Part shown: positions 27,064-36,276 of the stretch, piece after piece | Layout of the letters: every line of letters starts with the position of its first letter | Position numbering within the stretch: position 1 is the stretch's first letter | Origin: CAWEBF01 sp963807235 | Lineage (GTDB): Bacteria > Acidobacteriota > Vicinamibacteria > Vicinamibacterales > UBA2999 | Length of the DNA: 64,000 nt | Direction: 5' to 3' | Assembly: GCA_963807235.1 (NCBI GenBank) | Contig: CAWEBF010000032.1 | Location: forward strand, 5,188-69,187 | Program-made: the position numbers and the translations under genes | Notes under the pieces: model-generated | What the model saw: the letters and a program-made list of their open reading frames with translations, nothing else | Databases searched by the model: none | Told to the model about the DNA's origin: nothing

Positions 27064-28226
27064 GTACGGAAGGCCGACGTAATTCTCCGCGAGCGATTTT
27101 TGAGCGGCCTGGGAGCCGACGAGATACTCCAGCTCGGCGCGCTGCACGCGCTCGCCGAACGGCCCGGCGTCGGGCAGCTGTGCGCGGCGTGCATCATCCA
27201 CCACGAAAAGCGCTCGGCCTGCCACACGCGGGCAAGCGCGCGCGACGAGTACGACGCAATCCCGGCGCCGCTGCCGGACTGATAGAACTCCACGAGCGCC
27301 GACGACAGATAGTGCACGTCGCTTGCCGCCAGGTCCGGCCCTTGGCGCCCGTGGCGGCGCGAGTGCGCGGCGTCGCCGGCCAGGAACAGCCGGCCGAACC
27401 GCATCGGCTCCGCGACGAAGCTCCGAAGCGGCGCGATGCTCTTGTCAATCGACGGCCCCGTGACCAGGCCACGCGGCGGTGTCGCGGCAAGCCGCGACTG
27501 CAGCTCGGGCCAGAACCTGCTCGTCCCGGCCACTCGTCCACCGGTCTCAGACAGCGAGCGCTGCACGTAGTAGCGGCTGCGCGAGCGGCGAGTCCTTGCC
27601 GCCGCGCGAATCCACGGTCGTGGTTCACGTCGATCAGCTCGGCGCGAAACCGGCGGCGTCTCCGACAGCACGCCCGCCCGGCCGAACGGATACGCGCGCT
27701 GGAACTGGCGGATGGCCGCCGCGGGCACGCTCCGGCGGCAGACGCCGTGAAAGCCGTCCGCACCCTGCGATGAAATCGCACGACACGTGGTGCTCGTGCC
27801 CGTCGCTGCGATACCGGAAGATCGGATGGTACATGTAGAAGTCGTGGATGCTGACGTCGGCGGCCTCGTACCGGTGTCCGCGCCGGCCGCGGCGCGCGCG
27901 TCCATCGAATCCCTGGTCACCTCCGTCTGGCCGTAGACCACGGCGTGGCGCCCCGGTCAGCGCGGCGAATCCACGCGGTGACGGCCGCCATTGAACAGAT
28001 GTCGAAGCCGTCGTGGACCAGACCCTCGCGGGCCAGCCAATCCCAACACCGGCGCGGCCCAGCAGGTCCACCATTCCTTGTTCCAGGACGCCCGCGCGCA
28101 CGCGGGCCAGCACGTAGTCGGCGCTGAGGCGTTCGACGACAATAGCGTGGACGCCGGCGCGGTGGAGAGCTGGCCGAGCAGGAGGCCGGATGGGCCGGCC
28201 ACCAGGGTCGCCCCCTGGACGCGCAG
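27016..28226 (-). CDS. pobA: 4-hydroxybenzoate 3-monooxygenase (PobA-like flavoprotein), frameshifted
   Basis: FAD-dependent aromatic hydroxylase of the PHBH family, which converts 4-hydroxybenzoate to protocatechuate using NAD(P)H and oxygen. Visible pieces are AGPSGLLLGQL (FAD dinucleotide motif, diverged), YVLARVRAGVLEQGMVDLLG, RFGRLFLAGDAAH followed after a frame change by residues consistent with PPTGAKGLN, then LAASDVHYLSSALVEFYQSG, RALARVWQAERFSWWMM and LAENYVGLPYE. The last phrase is characteristic of PobA C-termini. Frame changes are frequent across 27240-28200. The start codon is unclear; a CTG stands at 28224-28226 where an ATG would fit. The last residues run into a heptad block, so the true stop may be near 27055. 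No pca genes are nearby. Confidence 0.75.
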
Positions 28227-28230
28227 GCCT

Positions 28231-29161
28231 TCAGCGGCGGCCCAATTCCTTGTATGCGATCTGCAGGTTTGCCTTCGGACCGGCGAACGCCGGGTTGACG
28301 CTGGCTACGAAACCCTTGTATCGGGCGTCACCTTGTACTCCGGCCGGCCGGCTCCACGCTCTTGCCGGCCTTGATCGAGCTCTCGGCGAAGGTCACGAAG
28401 TCTTCGTGAAGTCGCGCAAGTCCAGCAGGTCGTGCCACGTCCCGACAGGAATATGCCCGTTGATGATGGTGTCGACGTTCTTCACGCCGTCGACGACCCT
28501 GGCAGCGTCTGCGGCTGCTCGACGACGCTGCCGCCGTTGTCGGCGTCGATGAAGGGCAGCGCCTTCCACGCGAACATGTCGCCAGTGTGCATCGTGCGGG
28601 CGGCGGTGAACACGACGAAGGTGTCGCCGTTGGTGTGGCCGCGGCCGAAGTGGTAGAGGTCGATCTGGTCCTTGCCGGACCCGAGCGGTCAGCTTGTCCT
28701 TGTAGGTCTCGCTTCGGCAGGAACTTGGCCTTCGCGCCCTTGAACTCGTCCATCTTCGCCATGTTGGTCCTGGTGTTCTCGTGCACGATGCTCTCGACGG
28801 TGGCGCCGAAGACCTCGTTGCTGCCGGTGTGATCGCCGTGCGTATGAGTATTGATGATGCGCGTGATCGGTTTATCGGTGACCGACTTGACGCGCTCGAT
28901 AATCGTCGGACCCCACCCGGGCAGCTTCGTGTCCACCAGCGTGACGCCCGCATCGGTGATGAACACGGCGGTGTTGCCGCCGCTGAAGGCCCGATGTCCT
29001 CGGCGCCCGAACCGGTGATGACGTAGAGGTTGTCCTTCACCTTCTCGATCTTGGTGACCGCCACCGCCTTGGGTGGATCCCGAGGGCGGCGCCTGCCCCG
29101 ACACGACCAGCGACAACGCCCCGACACAGCCCAAGGTCCCCAGCACAAGCACTCTCGTCAT
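28231..29161 (-). CDS. Exported MBL-fold metallo-hydrolase, frameshifted
   Basis: A signal peptide (VLVLGTLGCVGALSLVVSGQ) leads into a metallo-beta-lactamase fold: GGNTAVFITDAGVTLVDTKL, PGWGPTIIERVKSVTDKPIT, RIINTHTHGDHTGSNEVFG (HxHxDH zinc site), IVHENTRTNMAKMDEFKGAK, and later GHIPVGTWHDLLDLRDFTK and FVTFAESSIKAGKSVE. The C-terminus, readable after frame repair, is RYKGFVASVNPAFAGPKANL then QIAYKELGRR with TGA 28231-28233. This matches secreted quinoprotein-relay-like or SoxH-like MBL proteins of about 310 residues. Frame changes near 29020, 28735, 28690, 28505, 28410 and 28345. Its stop is a few bases before the hydroxylase start, so the two form an operon. Confidence 0.78.
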
Positions 29162-29256
29162 GCAACTCTCCTCCCGTTTTCGCCGCGCGGAAGAAATACC
29201 TTATCACCCGCCCGAACACCAGACCAGCACCGCAGTGGTACCATCCGCCGGCTTCC

Positions 29257-30601
29257 GTGACGCATCTCCGCTCGCCGACACCGGCGCTGCTCCTCGGGCT
29301 CGTCGTCATCCTGGTGGCCGTGGTCGCCTATTCGTGGTACATCTCCGGGCAGATCGCCGGCCTGCGCCGGCTGCAGACCGACCTGACCGATCGCAACCGC
29401 CGGGACTCGCTGCAGCTGCTGCGCATCCAGAACGATCTGAACCAGCTCGGGCTGGCGATGCGCGACATGCTGGACACCGAGCGAGCCGTATCCGCTGACG
29501 GCGTGGTCGGCGCAGTTCGAGCGCATCCGCCTCGATCTCGACGACGCGCTGGCGCAGCCAGGGCGCGGTGGCGGTGGCCGGCGGACGCCCGAGCAGCGCC
29601 AGTACCTGGCGCAGCTCGGTGGCGCAGTTCTGGGACGCGGCCGATCGGATCTTCGCGCTGGCGCGCGCGGGCCAGGAGGCCGAGGCGCGCGCGCAGATCC
29701 GGCTGTCGCTGCAGGCGCGGCAGGCCGCGCTCAGCACCGCCGTGGCGCGGCTGCTGGTGCAGAACAACGAAAGCGAGGAGGAGACCGCGCGGCAGGTGCA
29801 GGAGATCTACGACCGAGGTCCAGCGGCAGGTCTACTGGTTCCTGGCGGCGACGCTCGTGGCCATCGCCGCGACCAGCCTGTATCCTGATTCGCTCGAACC
29901 GGCGGCTGTTCGCCGAGCTCGCCGCGCTGTCGGACGAGCGGCGCGAGCTGGCGCAGCAGCTGATCGCCACGCGCGAGTCGACGCTGCGCGAGATCTCGCG
30001 CGAGCTGCACGACGAGTTCGGCCAGATGCTGACGGCGATGGGATCGATGCTGGGCGCGGGCGGCGAAGCAGGCGCCCGACGGATTCGCCGCTGCGCGCGG
30101 ACCTGCGCGAGATCGGCGAGATCGCGCAGACGGCGCTCGACAACGTGCGCGGCCTGTCGCAGACGCTGCACCCGTCGATCCTCGAGGAGCTCGGGCTCGA
30201 GAGCACGATCGAGTGGTACCTGTCGACCGTCGAGAGGCAGCTCGGCGTCGCAGGTGCGCTACGAGCGCACCGGCGCGCCGCGTGCCGGTGGACGCCACCG
30301 ACGGCATCCACGTCTATCGCGTGCTGCAGGAGGCGCTGAGCAACGTGGCGCGGCATTCCGGGCGCACGCAGGCGTGGGTGCGGCTGCGCATCGAGGCCGA
30401 TCGCGCTGGAGCTCGAGGTCGAGGACCACGGGCGAGGGCTTCGACGCGCCGACGCCGCGGCGCGCGGCCTCGGGCTGGTCGCGATGCGCGAGCGCGCCGC
30501 GCTGGTCGGCGGCACGCTCGAGCGTCCTGCGGCCGCGCCGACGGCGGCACGCTGCGTGCGGCTCAGTGTTCCGATCGCACCGCCTGCGGAGCACGGCATG
30601 A
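29257..30601 (+). CDS. Membrane sensor histidine kinase (NarX/DegS-type, HisKA_3), frameshifted
   Basis: GTG 29257 begins a protein with a membrane helix (ALLLGLVVILVAVVAYSWYI), an outer sensing domain rich in helices (LQLLRIQNDLNQLGLAMRDM, QFWDAADRIFALARAGQEAE), and a second membrane helix (VYWFLAATLVAIAATSLY). The cytoplasmic part has the HisKA_3 box REISRELHDEFGQMLTAMG with the phospho-histidine and a HATPase domain (VYRVLQEALSNVARHSG, VEDHGEGFDAP, VAMRERAALVGGTLE). The sensor resembles CHASE3-like four-helix domains. Frame changes near 29490, 29570, 29630, 29815, 29890, 30065, 30250, 30290 and 30410. Its end near TGA 30599-30601 overlaps ATG 30598 of the regulator. Confidence 0.82.
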
Positions 30602-31228
30602 GCGACAGCGATCACCGTCCTGCTCGTCGACGATCACGCTCTGGTGCGGCGCGGCTTCCGCCGCCTGCTCGAGGACGACCCGGCGATTGCGCGTCGTCGG
30701 CGAGGCGAGCAACGGCGACGAAGCGATCCGGCTGGCCGCGGAGCTGACGCCGCAGCGTCGTCGTGATGGACGCGCGATGCCGGGCACGAGCGGGCTGGCG
30801 GCGACGCGCGCGATTCTCGCGCGCGCGCCCGACGCGGCGATCCTGATGCTCAGCATGCATTCGGAGGAGACGCTGGTCCGGCAGGCGATGGACGCCGGCG
30901 CGCGCGGCTACATCCTGAAGAACGCGCTCGATCTCGATCTCGCCGCCGCGGTCAAGCGCGTCGCGGCCGGGGAGACGCGTGCTCGACCCGGCGCTCGTGC
31001 CGGCCGCGCCGCGCCGGCGAACGCGACCGCGGCTCACGCCGCGCGAGCTCGAGGTGCTGCAGCTGATTTGCGACGGCCTGTCGAACCGCGACGATCGCCG
31101 CGAAGCTGGAGCTGAGCGTCAACACCGTGGCCGTGCATCGCGCCAACATCATGAACACGCTGGGCGTGCACAAGACCGCGGAGCTCGTCGTCTACGCGCA
31201 TCCAGCACGGGCTGGTGAACCCGCTGTG
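30598..31228 (+). CDS. NarL/FixJ-type response regulator, frameshifted
   Basis: The receiver domain reads TVLLVDDHALVRRGFRRLLE, VVGEASNGDEAIRLAAELTP, a phospho-acceptor region VVVMD...AMPGTSGLAATRAI, then AILMLSMHSEETLVRQAMDA and GARGYILKNALDLDLAAAVK. The LuxR-type helix-turn-helix is RLTPRELEVLQLICDGLSNR then LELSVNTVAVHRANIMNTLG and VHKTAELVVYA. ATG 30598 overlaps the kinase stop (ATGA) and TGA 31226-31228 overlaps the start of the CRTAC1 gene (GTGA), so the three are coupled. Frame changes near 30610, 30690, 30755, 30770, 30980, 31095 and 31205. It is the partner of the preceding kinase. Confidence 0.82.
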
Positions 31229-32935
31229 AACCGGCGCGACTTCCTGGCGCGCTGCGGCGCAGGTCGGCCGTCGCCGGCGTCCGCGATCTGCGGCGCGACT
31301 CGCAGTCGCGCAGCCGGCCGCCGCCCGGCTTCCAGCTCGTCGACGTCACCGCGGCCGCCGGCCTCGACGTTCCGCCACAACAGCGGCGCCTACGGCGGCA
31401 AGCTGCTGCCGGAGACGCTCGGCTCCGGCTGCGCGTTCCTCGACTACGACGCCGACGGCTGGCAGGACATCCTGCTGGTCAACGGCATGGACTGGCCCGG
31501 CCACAAGCGCCAGCGCTCGACGCTGCGGCTGTATCGCAACAACCGCAACGGCACGTTCACCGACGTCACGCGCGCCGCCGGCCTCGACGTCGAGCTGTAC
31601 GGGATGGGCGTCGCCGTCGGCGACTTCAACAACGACGGCTTTCCCGACATCTTCATCACCTGCGTCGGCCAGAACCGGCTGTTCCGCAACACCGGCAAGG
31701 GCACGTTCGTCGACGTCACGCGCGCCAGCGGCCTCGACGGGCGCGACGGCGTTCAGCACGTCGGCGATGTGGCTCGACTTCGATCGCGACGGCCTCCTCG
31801 ATCTGTTCGTCTGCAACTACGTCAGGTGGTCGGCGGAGCACGACGTCTTCTGCAGCCTCGACGGCAAGCAGAAGTCGTACTGCACGCCCGAGGCGTACCG
31901 CGGCGAGACCTGCTGGCTGTTCCGCAACCGCGGCAACGGCACCTTCGAGGACGTCACCGCCACGTGCGGCATCTTCGACTCGAGCTCGAAGTCGCTCGGC
32001 GTCGCGCTGATCGATCACGATCAGGACGGCTGGCCCGACATCTTCGTCGCCAACGACACGCAGCCGAACAAGCTGTATCGCAACCAGCGCAACGGCACGT
32101 TCAAGGACGTGGCGCTCGAGGCCGGCGTCGCGCTCAGCGAGGACGGCAAGGCGCGCGCCGGGCATGGGCGTCGACGCCGCGCGACTTCGACAACTCCGGG
32201 CAGCGCCCGGCCTCGCGATCACCAACTTCGAAGGCGAGATGATCGGGCTGTATCGCGGGCGCAGGAGGCCGGCACTCTACCAGGACGTCGCGACGGCGGC
32301 CGGCGTCGGCCGTCCGTCGCGCAACCAGGCTCGGGTTCGGCTGCGTCTTCGCCGACCTCGATCTCGACGGCCGGCTCGATCTCGTCGTCGCCAACGGCCA
32401 CATCGACGACACCGTCCGCAACATCCGCGGCAACGTCGGCTACGCGCAGCCGCCGCAGCTGTTCCTGAACCAGGGCAACGGCGCGTTCCGCGACGTCGCG
32501 CGGCCGTGGCCGGCGCCGGGTTCGCGCAGCCGCGGGTCGGCCGCGGCCTGGCGTGCGGCGACTTCGATCGCGACGGCGACGTCGACCTGCTGATGACGAC
32601 CAACAACGGCCCGGCCGTGCTGCTCCGCAACGACCAGACCGGCGGGCAACCGCAGCCTGCGGTTCCGGCTGATCGGCACGACGTCCAACCGCGACGCCAT
32701 CGGCGCGACCGTCCGGATCTTCCACGGCGGCGACGTCGCAGACGCGGATGGTCAAGAGCGGATCGAGCTACCTGTCGCAGTCGGAGCTGCCGGTGACGTT
32801 CGGCGTCGGCCGCCGCGATCGCGTCGATCGCGTGGTCATCACCTGGCCGAGCGGGCGGACCGAGGAGTTCAAGAACCTCGCTACCGGCCGCGCCTACGAT
32901 GCGTCGAGGGCAAGGGGCTCGCACCTGCTCCATAG
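31225..32935 (+). CDS. Tat-exported CRTAC1-family FG-GAP/ASPIC protein, frameshifted
   Basis: GTG 31225 gives MNRRDFLARCGA, a twin-arginine signal start. The mature protein is a beta-propeller with FG-GAP/VCBS calcium-type repeats: CAFLDYDADGWQDILLVNG, VAVGDFNNDGFPDIFITC, WLDFDRDGLLDLFVCNYVR, IDHDQDGWPDIFVANDTQPN, CVFADLDLDGRLDLVVANGH and CGDFDRDGDVDLLMTTNN. It closes with an ASPIC/UnbV domain (SGSSYLSQSELPVTFGVGRR, VVITWPSGRTEEFKNLATG). The end is near TAG 32933-32935 after a frame repair near 32898. About 570 residues, the usual length. Coupling to a two-component pair is unusual and may mean its level follows the sensed signal. Role probably adhesion or carbohydrate binding; unproven. Confidence 0.82.
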
Positions 32936-32949
32936 TGCCGCCCAGGTCA

Positions 32950-32977
32950 CAATTCAGAGTTCAGAATTCAGAAACTT
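32950..32977 (+). repeat. Intergenic heptad repeat, locus 6
   Basis: Four units: CAATTCA, GAGTTCA, GAATTCA, GAAACTT. In consensus phase AATTCAG, AGTTCAG, AATTCAG. AT-richer than the other loci but in exact 7-base period. It covers the last codons and stop of the converging amidase (32954-32956). Confidence 0.65.
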
Positions 32978-34591
32978 CCCTGCAGTTCTATCGATGGAAG
33001 CAACTTCGGCACTCGGCGATGACGTGGTTGTCTGCTCGAAGGCGTAGGCAAGCCGGATCAGGGTCGCTTCCGACCAGGCGCGCCGATGAACGACATGCCG
33101 ACGGGCAGCCCCATCACCTGTCCCGCGGGCACCGTGATGTGCGGATAGCCTGCGACGGCTGCGGCGTCGAGCTGGCGCCGAGGAAGTGATCGCCGTTGAG
33201 CAGATCGGTCGGCCACGCCGGGCTGCCGGTCGGCGCGACCAGCGCATCGAGCCGGTGCCTGTTCATCACGGCATCGATCCCGTCGGTCCGCGCCCACCTG
33301 CCGGCAGTTCGCCAGACGCGTTGCGATAGCCGTCGATGTCAGCGGGCCTTTCTTCTCCGCCATTCGAACAGCTCCTGGCCGAAGAACGGCATCTCCCGCG
33401 CCTTCTCGCGCGCGTTGAACGCGATGACGTCCTCCAGCGACTGGACCGGCGCTGACGCGTTTCGTCCGGCGAGGTACGCGTTCAGATCGGCCTTGAACTC
33501 GTAGCAGCAGCACCTCGAGCTCGCTGTCGTCGAGCTCGCTCGGCGGTCGGAATGTCCGCCGGATCGACGATCACCGCGCCCTGCTCCTTCATCGCCGCAA
33601 TCGCGGCCTCGATCAGCGCGTCGGCGGCGTGGCTGTAGCCGAAGTACATCTTCCGGGCGACGCCGATGCGCGCGCCCTCGCAATCCGTCCGGCGTCGAGC
33701 GCCGCCGTGTAGTCATGCCGGCGCGTCCGCCGGCCGCGGCGGTGGCCGGATCGCGCGGATCGACGCCGGCCATCGCGCCGAGCAGATCGCCGCGTCAGTC
33801 ACCGTGCGCGCCATCGGTCCGGCGGTGTCCTGGCGTGTGCGAGATCGGGATGATGCCCGCCCGGCTGACGAGCCCGACGTCGGCTTGATCCCGACGATGC
33901 CGTTGACGCCGGACGGGCACACGATCGAGCCGTCGGTCTCGGTGCCGACGCCACCGCCGCGAGGTTCGCCGCGATCGCGGCGCCGGTGCCCGAGCTCGAC
34001 CCGCACGGGTTGCGGTCGAGCGCATACGGATTCCTCGCCTGCCCGCCGCGTGCGCTCCAGCCGCTCGACGATCGCGTCGAGCGGAAGTTCGCCCACTCGC
34101 TCATATTCGTCTTGCCGAGGATCACCGCGCCGGCCGTCGCGCAGCCGCTCGACGACGAACGCATCGCGCGTCGGCGATCGACCCCTGCGAGCGCCAGCGA
34201 CCCGGCCGTCGTCATCATCCGGTCGGCGGTGTCGATGTTGTCCTTGATCAGGACCGGGATGCCGTGCAGCGGCCCTCGGGCGCCTCCCTGGCGACGCTCG
34301 GCGTCGAGTTCGTCGGCGATACGCAGCGCGTCGGGATTGATCTTCGATGCACCGACCGCAGCGTCGGCCCTCCGTGGTCAATACTTCAATGCGCTTGAGA
34401 TAGAGCTCCACGAGCTGCCGCGACGTGTACCGGCCAGACGCCATCGCGTCCTGCAGTTCCGGAAGCGTCATCTCTTCGAGTTCGAACGCGGCAGTGACGG
34501 CTGGGCCACAATCGTCCCTGGCACAGTCCGACGAAAGAACCGCAAGGCCGAGGAGGGCGGCCAAACAGACGATGGGGTACTCCCGAAGCAC
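32954..34591 (-). CDS. Exported amidase-signature hydrolase, frameshifted
   Basis: GTG 34589-34591 begins a signal or lipoprotein-like N-terminus (IVCLAALLGLAVLSSDCA). FELEEMTLPELQDAMASGRY and TSRQLVELYLKRIEVL are the classic N-terminal helices of amidase-signature enzymes. The catalytic region, split by frame changes, reads VILGKTNMSEWANFRST, a GSSSGTGAAIAANLAAV Ser-cis-Ser loop and VGTETDGSIVCPSGVNGIVG IKPT. The C-terminus has AITVPAGQVMGLPVGMSFIG and WSEATLIRLAYAFEQTT. The enzyme hydrolyses an amide with a Lys-Ser-Ser triad in the periplasm; substrate unknown. Frame changes near 33065, 33310, 33360, 33500, 33690, 33780, 33890, 33950, 34060 and 34290. The last residues lie inside a heptad block. 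Confidence 0.78.
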
Positions 34592-34644
34592 ATCGGACAG
34601 TCTCGAGGTACAAAGATCCGTTAACGGCGCATAATAGTGCAATA

Positions 34645-35581
34645 GTGGCTGACGCCTCACCCTTCGAATGGGAACGCTGGTACAGGCCGCCGGCGGACGC
34701 ACCATCGCAATCGACGAAGTGGACGAGATCCTGCGGCGGATTCGCGAAGAGCAGGAGCCGCGATTCGACGGGCCCATCGCGTCCGAGCGCGTGGTGTTCG
34801 AATCGCCGGAGGACGCGGCGCGGCAGCTGAAGGCCAGTGCGCTGGCCTTCGGCGCCGACATCGTCGGCATCTGCGCCATTGAACCAAGCGACGTCTACCG
34901 CGGCCGCTCGGTCACCGAGCGGTTTGCCATCGCCGTCGGACAGCGCATGCGGTGGCGCGAATTCCAGGTGGTGCCGTCGCAAGCGTCGGCCATCGAATGC
35001 CTGCGGGTCTACTACTCCCTGGGCGAAGCGGTCATCCGGCTCGCCGACTACGTGCGGTCCCTCGGTTACAGCTGCGAGGTCGAGCATCCGATCGGCGACA
35101 GCAACCTGATGCACATCCCGATCGGCCTCAAGGCCGGCTTCGGTGAGCTGGGCCGCCACGGATCGATCATCCACCCGCGGCTCGGCCCGCTGTTCCGCAT
35201 GGGCAGCGTGGCCACGTCGATCGAGCTGGCGGTGGACCATCCCATCGATGCCGGCATCGCGAAGTTCTGCGACACCTGCCGCGCGTGCCGCAATACTGCC
35301 CGCCGCAGGCGATTCCCGACGAGCGAAGCCCCGAGGCCGGAAAGGATCATCTCGGCTACGACCGCTATGTCGTGGATACCGGGCGCTGCTTTCCCGTACT
35401 TCGCGAAGCACTGGTACTGCTCGATCTGCCTGCCGGTGTGTGTCTACAACCACAAGGAATGGGCGCGTGACTTCGAGGGGCACGAAACCAGGCTCTTTCC
35501 AACGGTGCTGGTGCCCCGGCGCCGCCGGCGGTCGAACCGCCTGGCGTTCCGTTGCACTTCTACCCGCGGCTTCGCCGTTAG
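34645..35581 (+). CDS. Reductive-dehalogenase/QueG-like double [4Fe-4S] protein, frameshifted
   Basis: The N-terminus is split between GTG 34645 (ADASPFEWERWYR) and the next frame (AGGRTIAIDEVDEILRRI). The core AADDAARQL-like helix, ALAFGADIVGICAIEPSDVY, CEVEHPIGDSNLMHIPIGLK and AGFGELGRHGSIIHPRLGP resembles the corrinoid-binding core shared by epoxyqueuosine reductase and reductive dehalogenases, in particular the GLGELGR phrase of the latter. Two ferredoxin motifs follow: CDTCRACR..YCPPQAIP and CFPYFAKHWYCSICLPVCVY. No Tat signal or membrane anchor gene is seen, so it would be cytoplasmic. Substrate unknown; QueG itself is less likely because the surrounding phrases differ. Frame changes near 34690, 35290, 35400 and 35510. 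Confidence 0.6.
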
Positions 35582-35756
35582 ATCGTCCGCCGGGATTCGA
35601 AATCCCCTTTCGGGCCGCGAAAAAAGAGAGCCAGGCGGCGATTCGTGTTTCCACCAGACACTGGTTGGATAGAATGTCCGCGTTGCGAAGCGCGCGGTTC
35701 ATGCAGCAGCGGGGGCGCCTCTGCAGGACTTGCAAACCAAGGAGTGTAGACACCCC

Positions 35757-36239
35757 ATGAAGACCACACTGAAGTTCGTTGCCGTTACGGCCGCAGCAGT
35801 TCTGCTGACGGCCGCCAGCGCCTCTGCGCAGGTCATGAAGATGGGCGCGGTGCTGTCGCCTGGCGAGGAAACCCCCGCTCTCTTGTCCGGCGCGGTCGGC
35901 ACGGCGGAAGTGGGCGTCGATACCACCAACCGCGAGCTGTCGGTCACGCTGCGCGTCTTCGATCTCCCGACAGCCAGCACCGCTGGCCACATCCACGTTG
36001 GCCCGCGAGGCGTGGCCGGCCCGATCATCCTCGACTTCCCGAACATCCCGGGCCGGATCGGGGACTTCACCCTGACGTTTCGCCTCAGCCAGACAGCGTT
36101 ACGTCAGAGCGCGGCCAACGGCATCACTACGATGGAGGATGCGATCCAGTCCATCACCGGCGGCAACGCCTACGTGAACATCCACTCCACGACCAACCCC
36201 GGCGGCGAGATCCGGGGGCAGCTGGTAGTCGTCCCGTAG
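35757..36239 (+). CDS. Secreted CHRD-domain protein
   Basis: An intact protein of 160 residues. A signal peptide (FVAVTAAAVLLTAASASAQ) is followed by a single CHRD domain: MGAVLSPGEETPALLSGAVG, ELSVTLRVFDLPTASTAGHI, HVGPRGVAGPIILDFPNIPG and the typical close YVNIHSTTNPGGEIRGQLVV. CHRD domains, first described in chordin, occur in many secreted bacterial proteins as beta-sandwich binding modules. AAGGAG lies 15 bases before ATG 35757, slightly far. It stands alone; a strong hairpin follows its stop. No clear partner. Confidence 0.88.
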   Translation: MKTTLKFVAVTAAAVLLTAASASAQVMKMGAVLSPGEETPALLSGAVGTAEVGVDTTNRELSVTLRVFDLPTASTAGHIHVGPRGVAGPIILDFPNIPGRIGDFTLTFRLSQTALRQSAANGITTMEDAIQSITGGNAYVNIHSTTNPGGEIRGQLVVVP

Positions 36240-36248
36240 CAGAGATCA

Positions 36249-36276
36249 GGGCTCGGGCCCGGAAGGGCCCGAGCCC
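36249..36276. terminator. Perfect 12-bp hairpin between converging genes
   Basis: GGGCTCGGGCCC (36249-36260), loop GGAA, and its exact complement GGGCCCGAGCCC (36265-36276) form a stem with no mismatch. It starts 10 bases after the CHRD stop and touches the pyruvate kinase stop (36277-36279), so it can end both transcripts. There is no U-tract on either side. Confidence 0.75.

Noticed and set aside
29257..32935. Programmed ribosomal frameshifting as an explanation for the frame changes
   Set aside because: Breaks occur at many unrelated sites with both gains and losses and no slippery heptamer or following hairpin.
35640..35680. CAGACACTGG near 35654 as a further REP-like copy
   Set aside because: Only the eight-base core complement is shared; no GC hairpin or front segment follows in the right place.
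36249..36276. Pyruvate kinase hairpin as a fourth REP-like copy
   Set aside because: It lacks the GCTYCGCCTCG front and the CAGTRTCT core, and its loop is four bases; better explained as a terminator.
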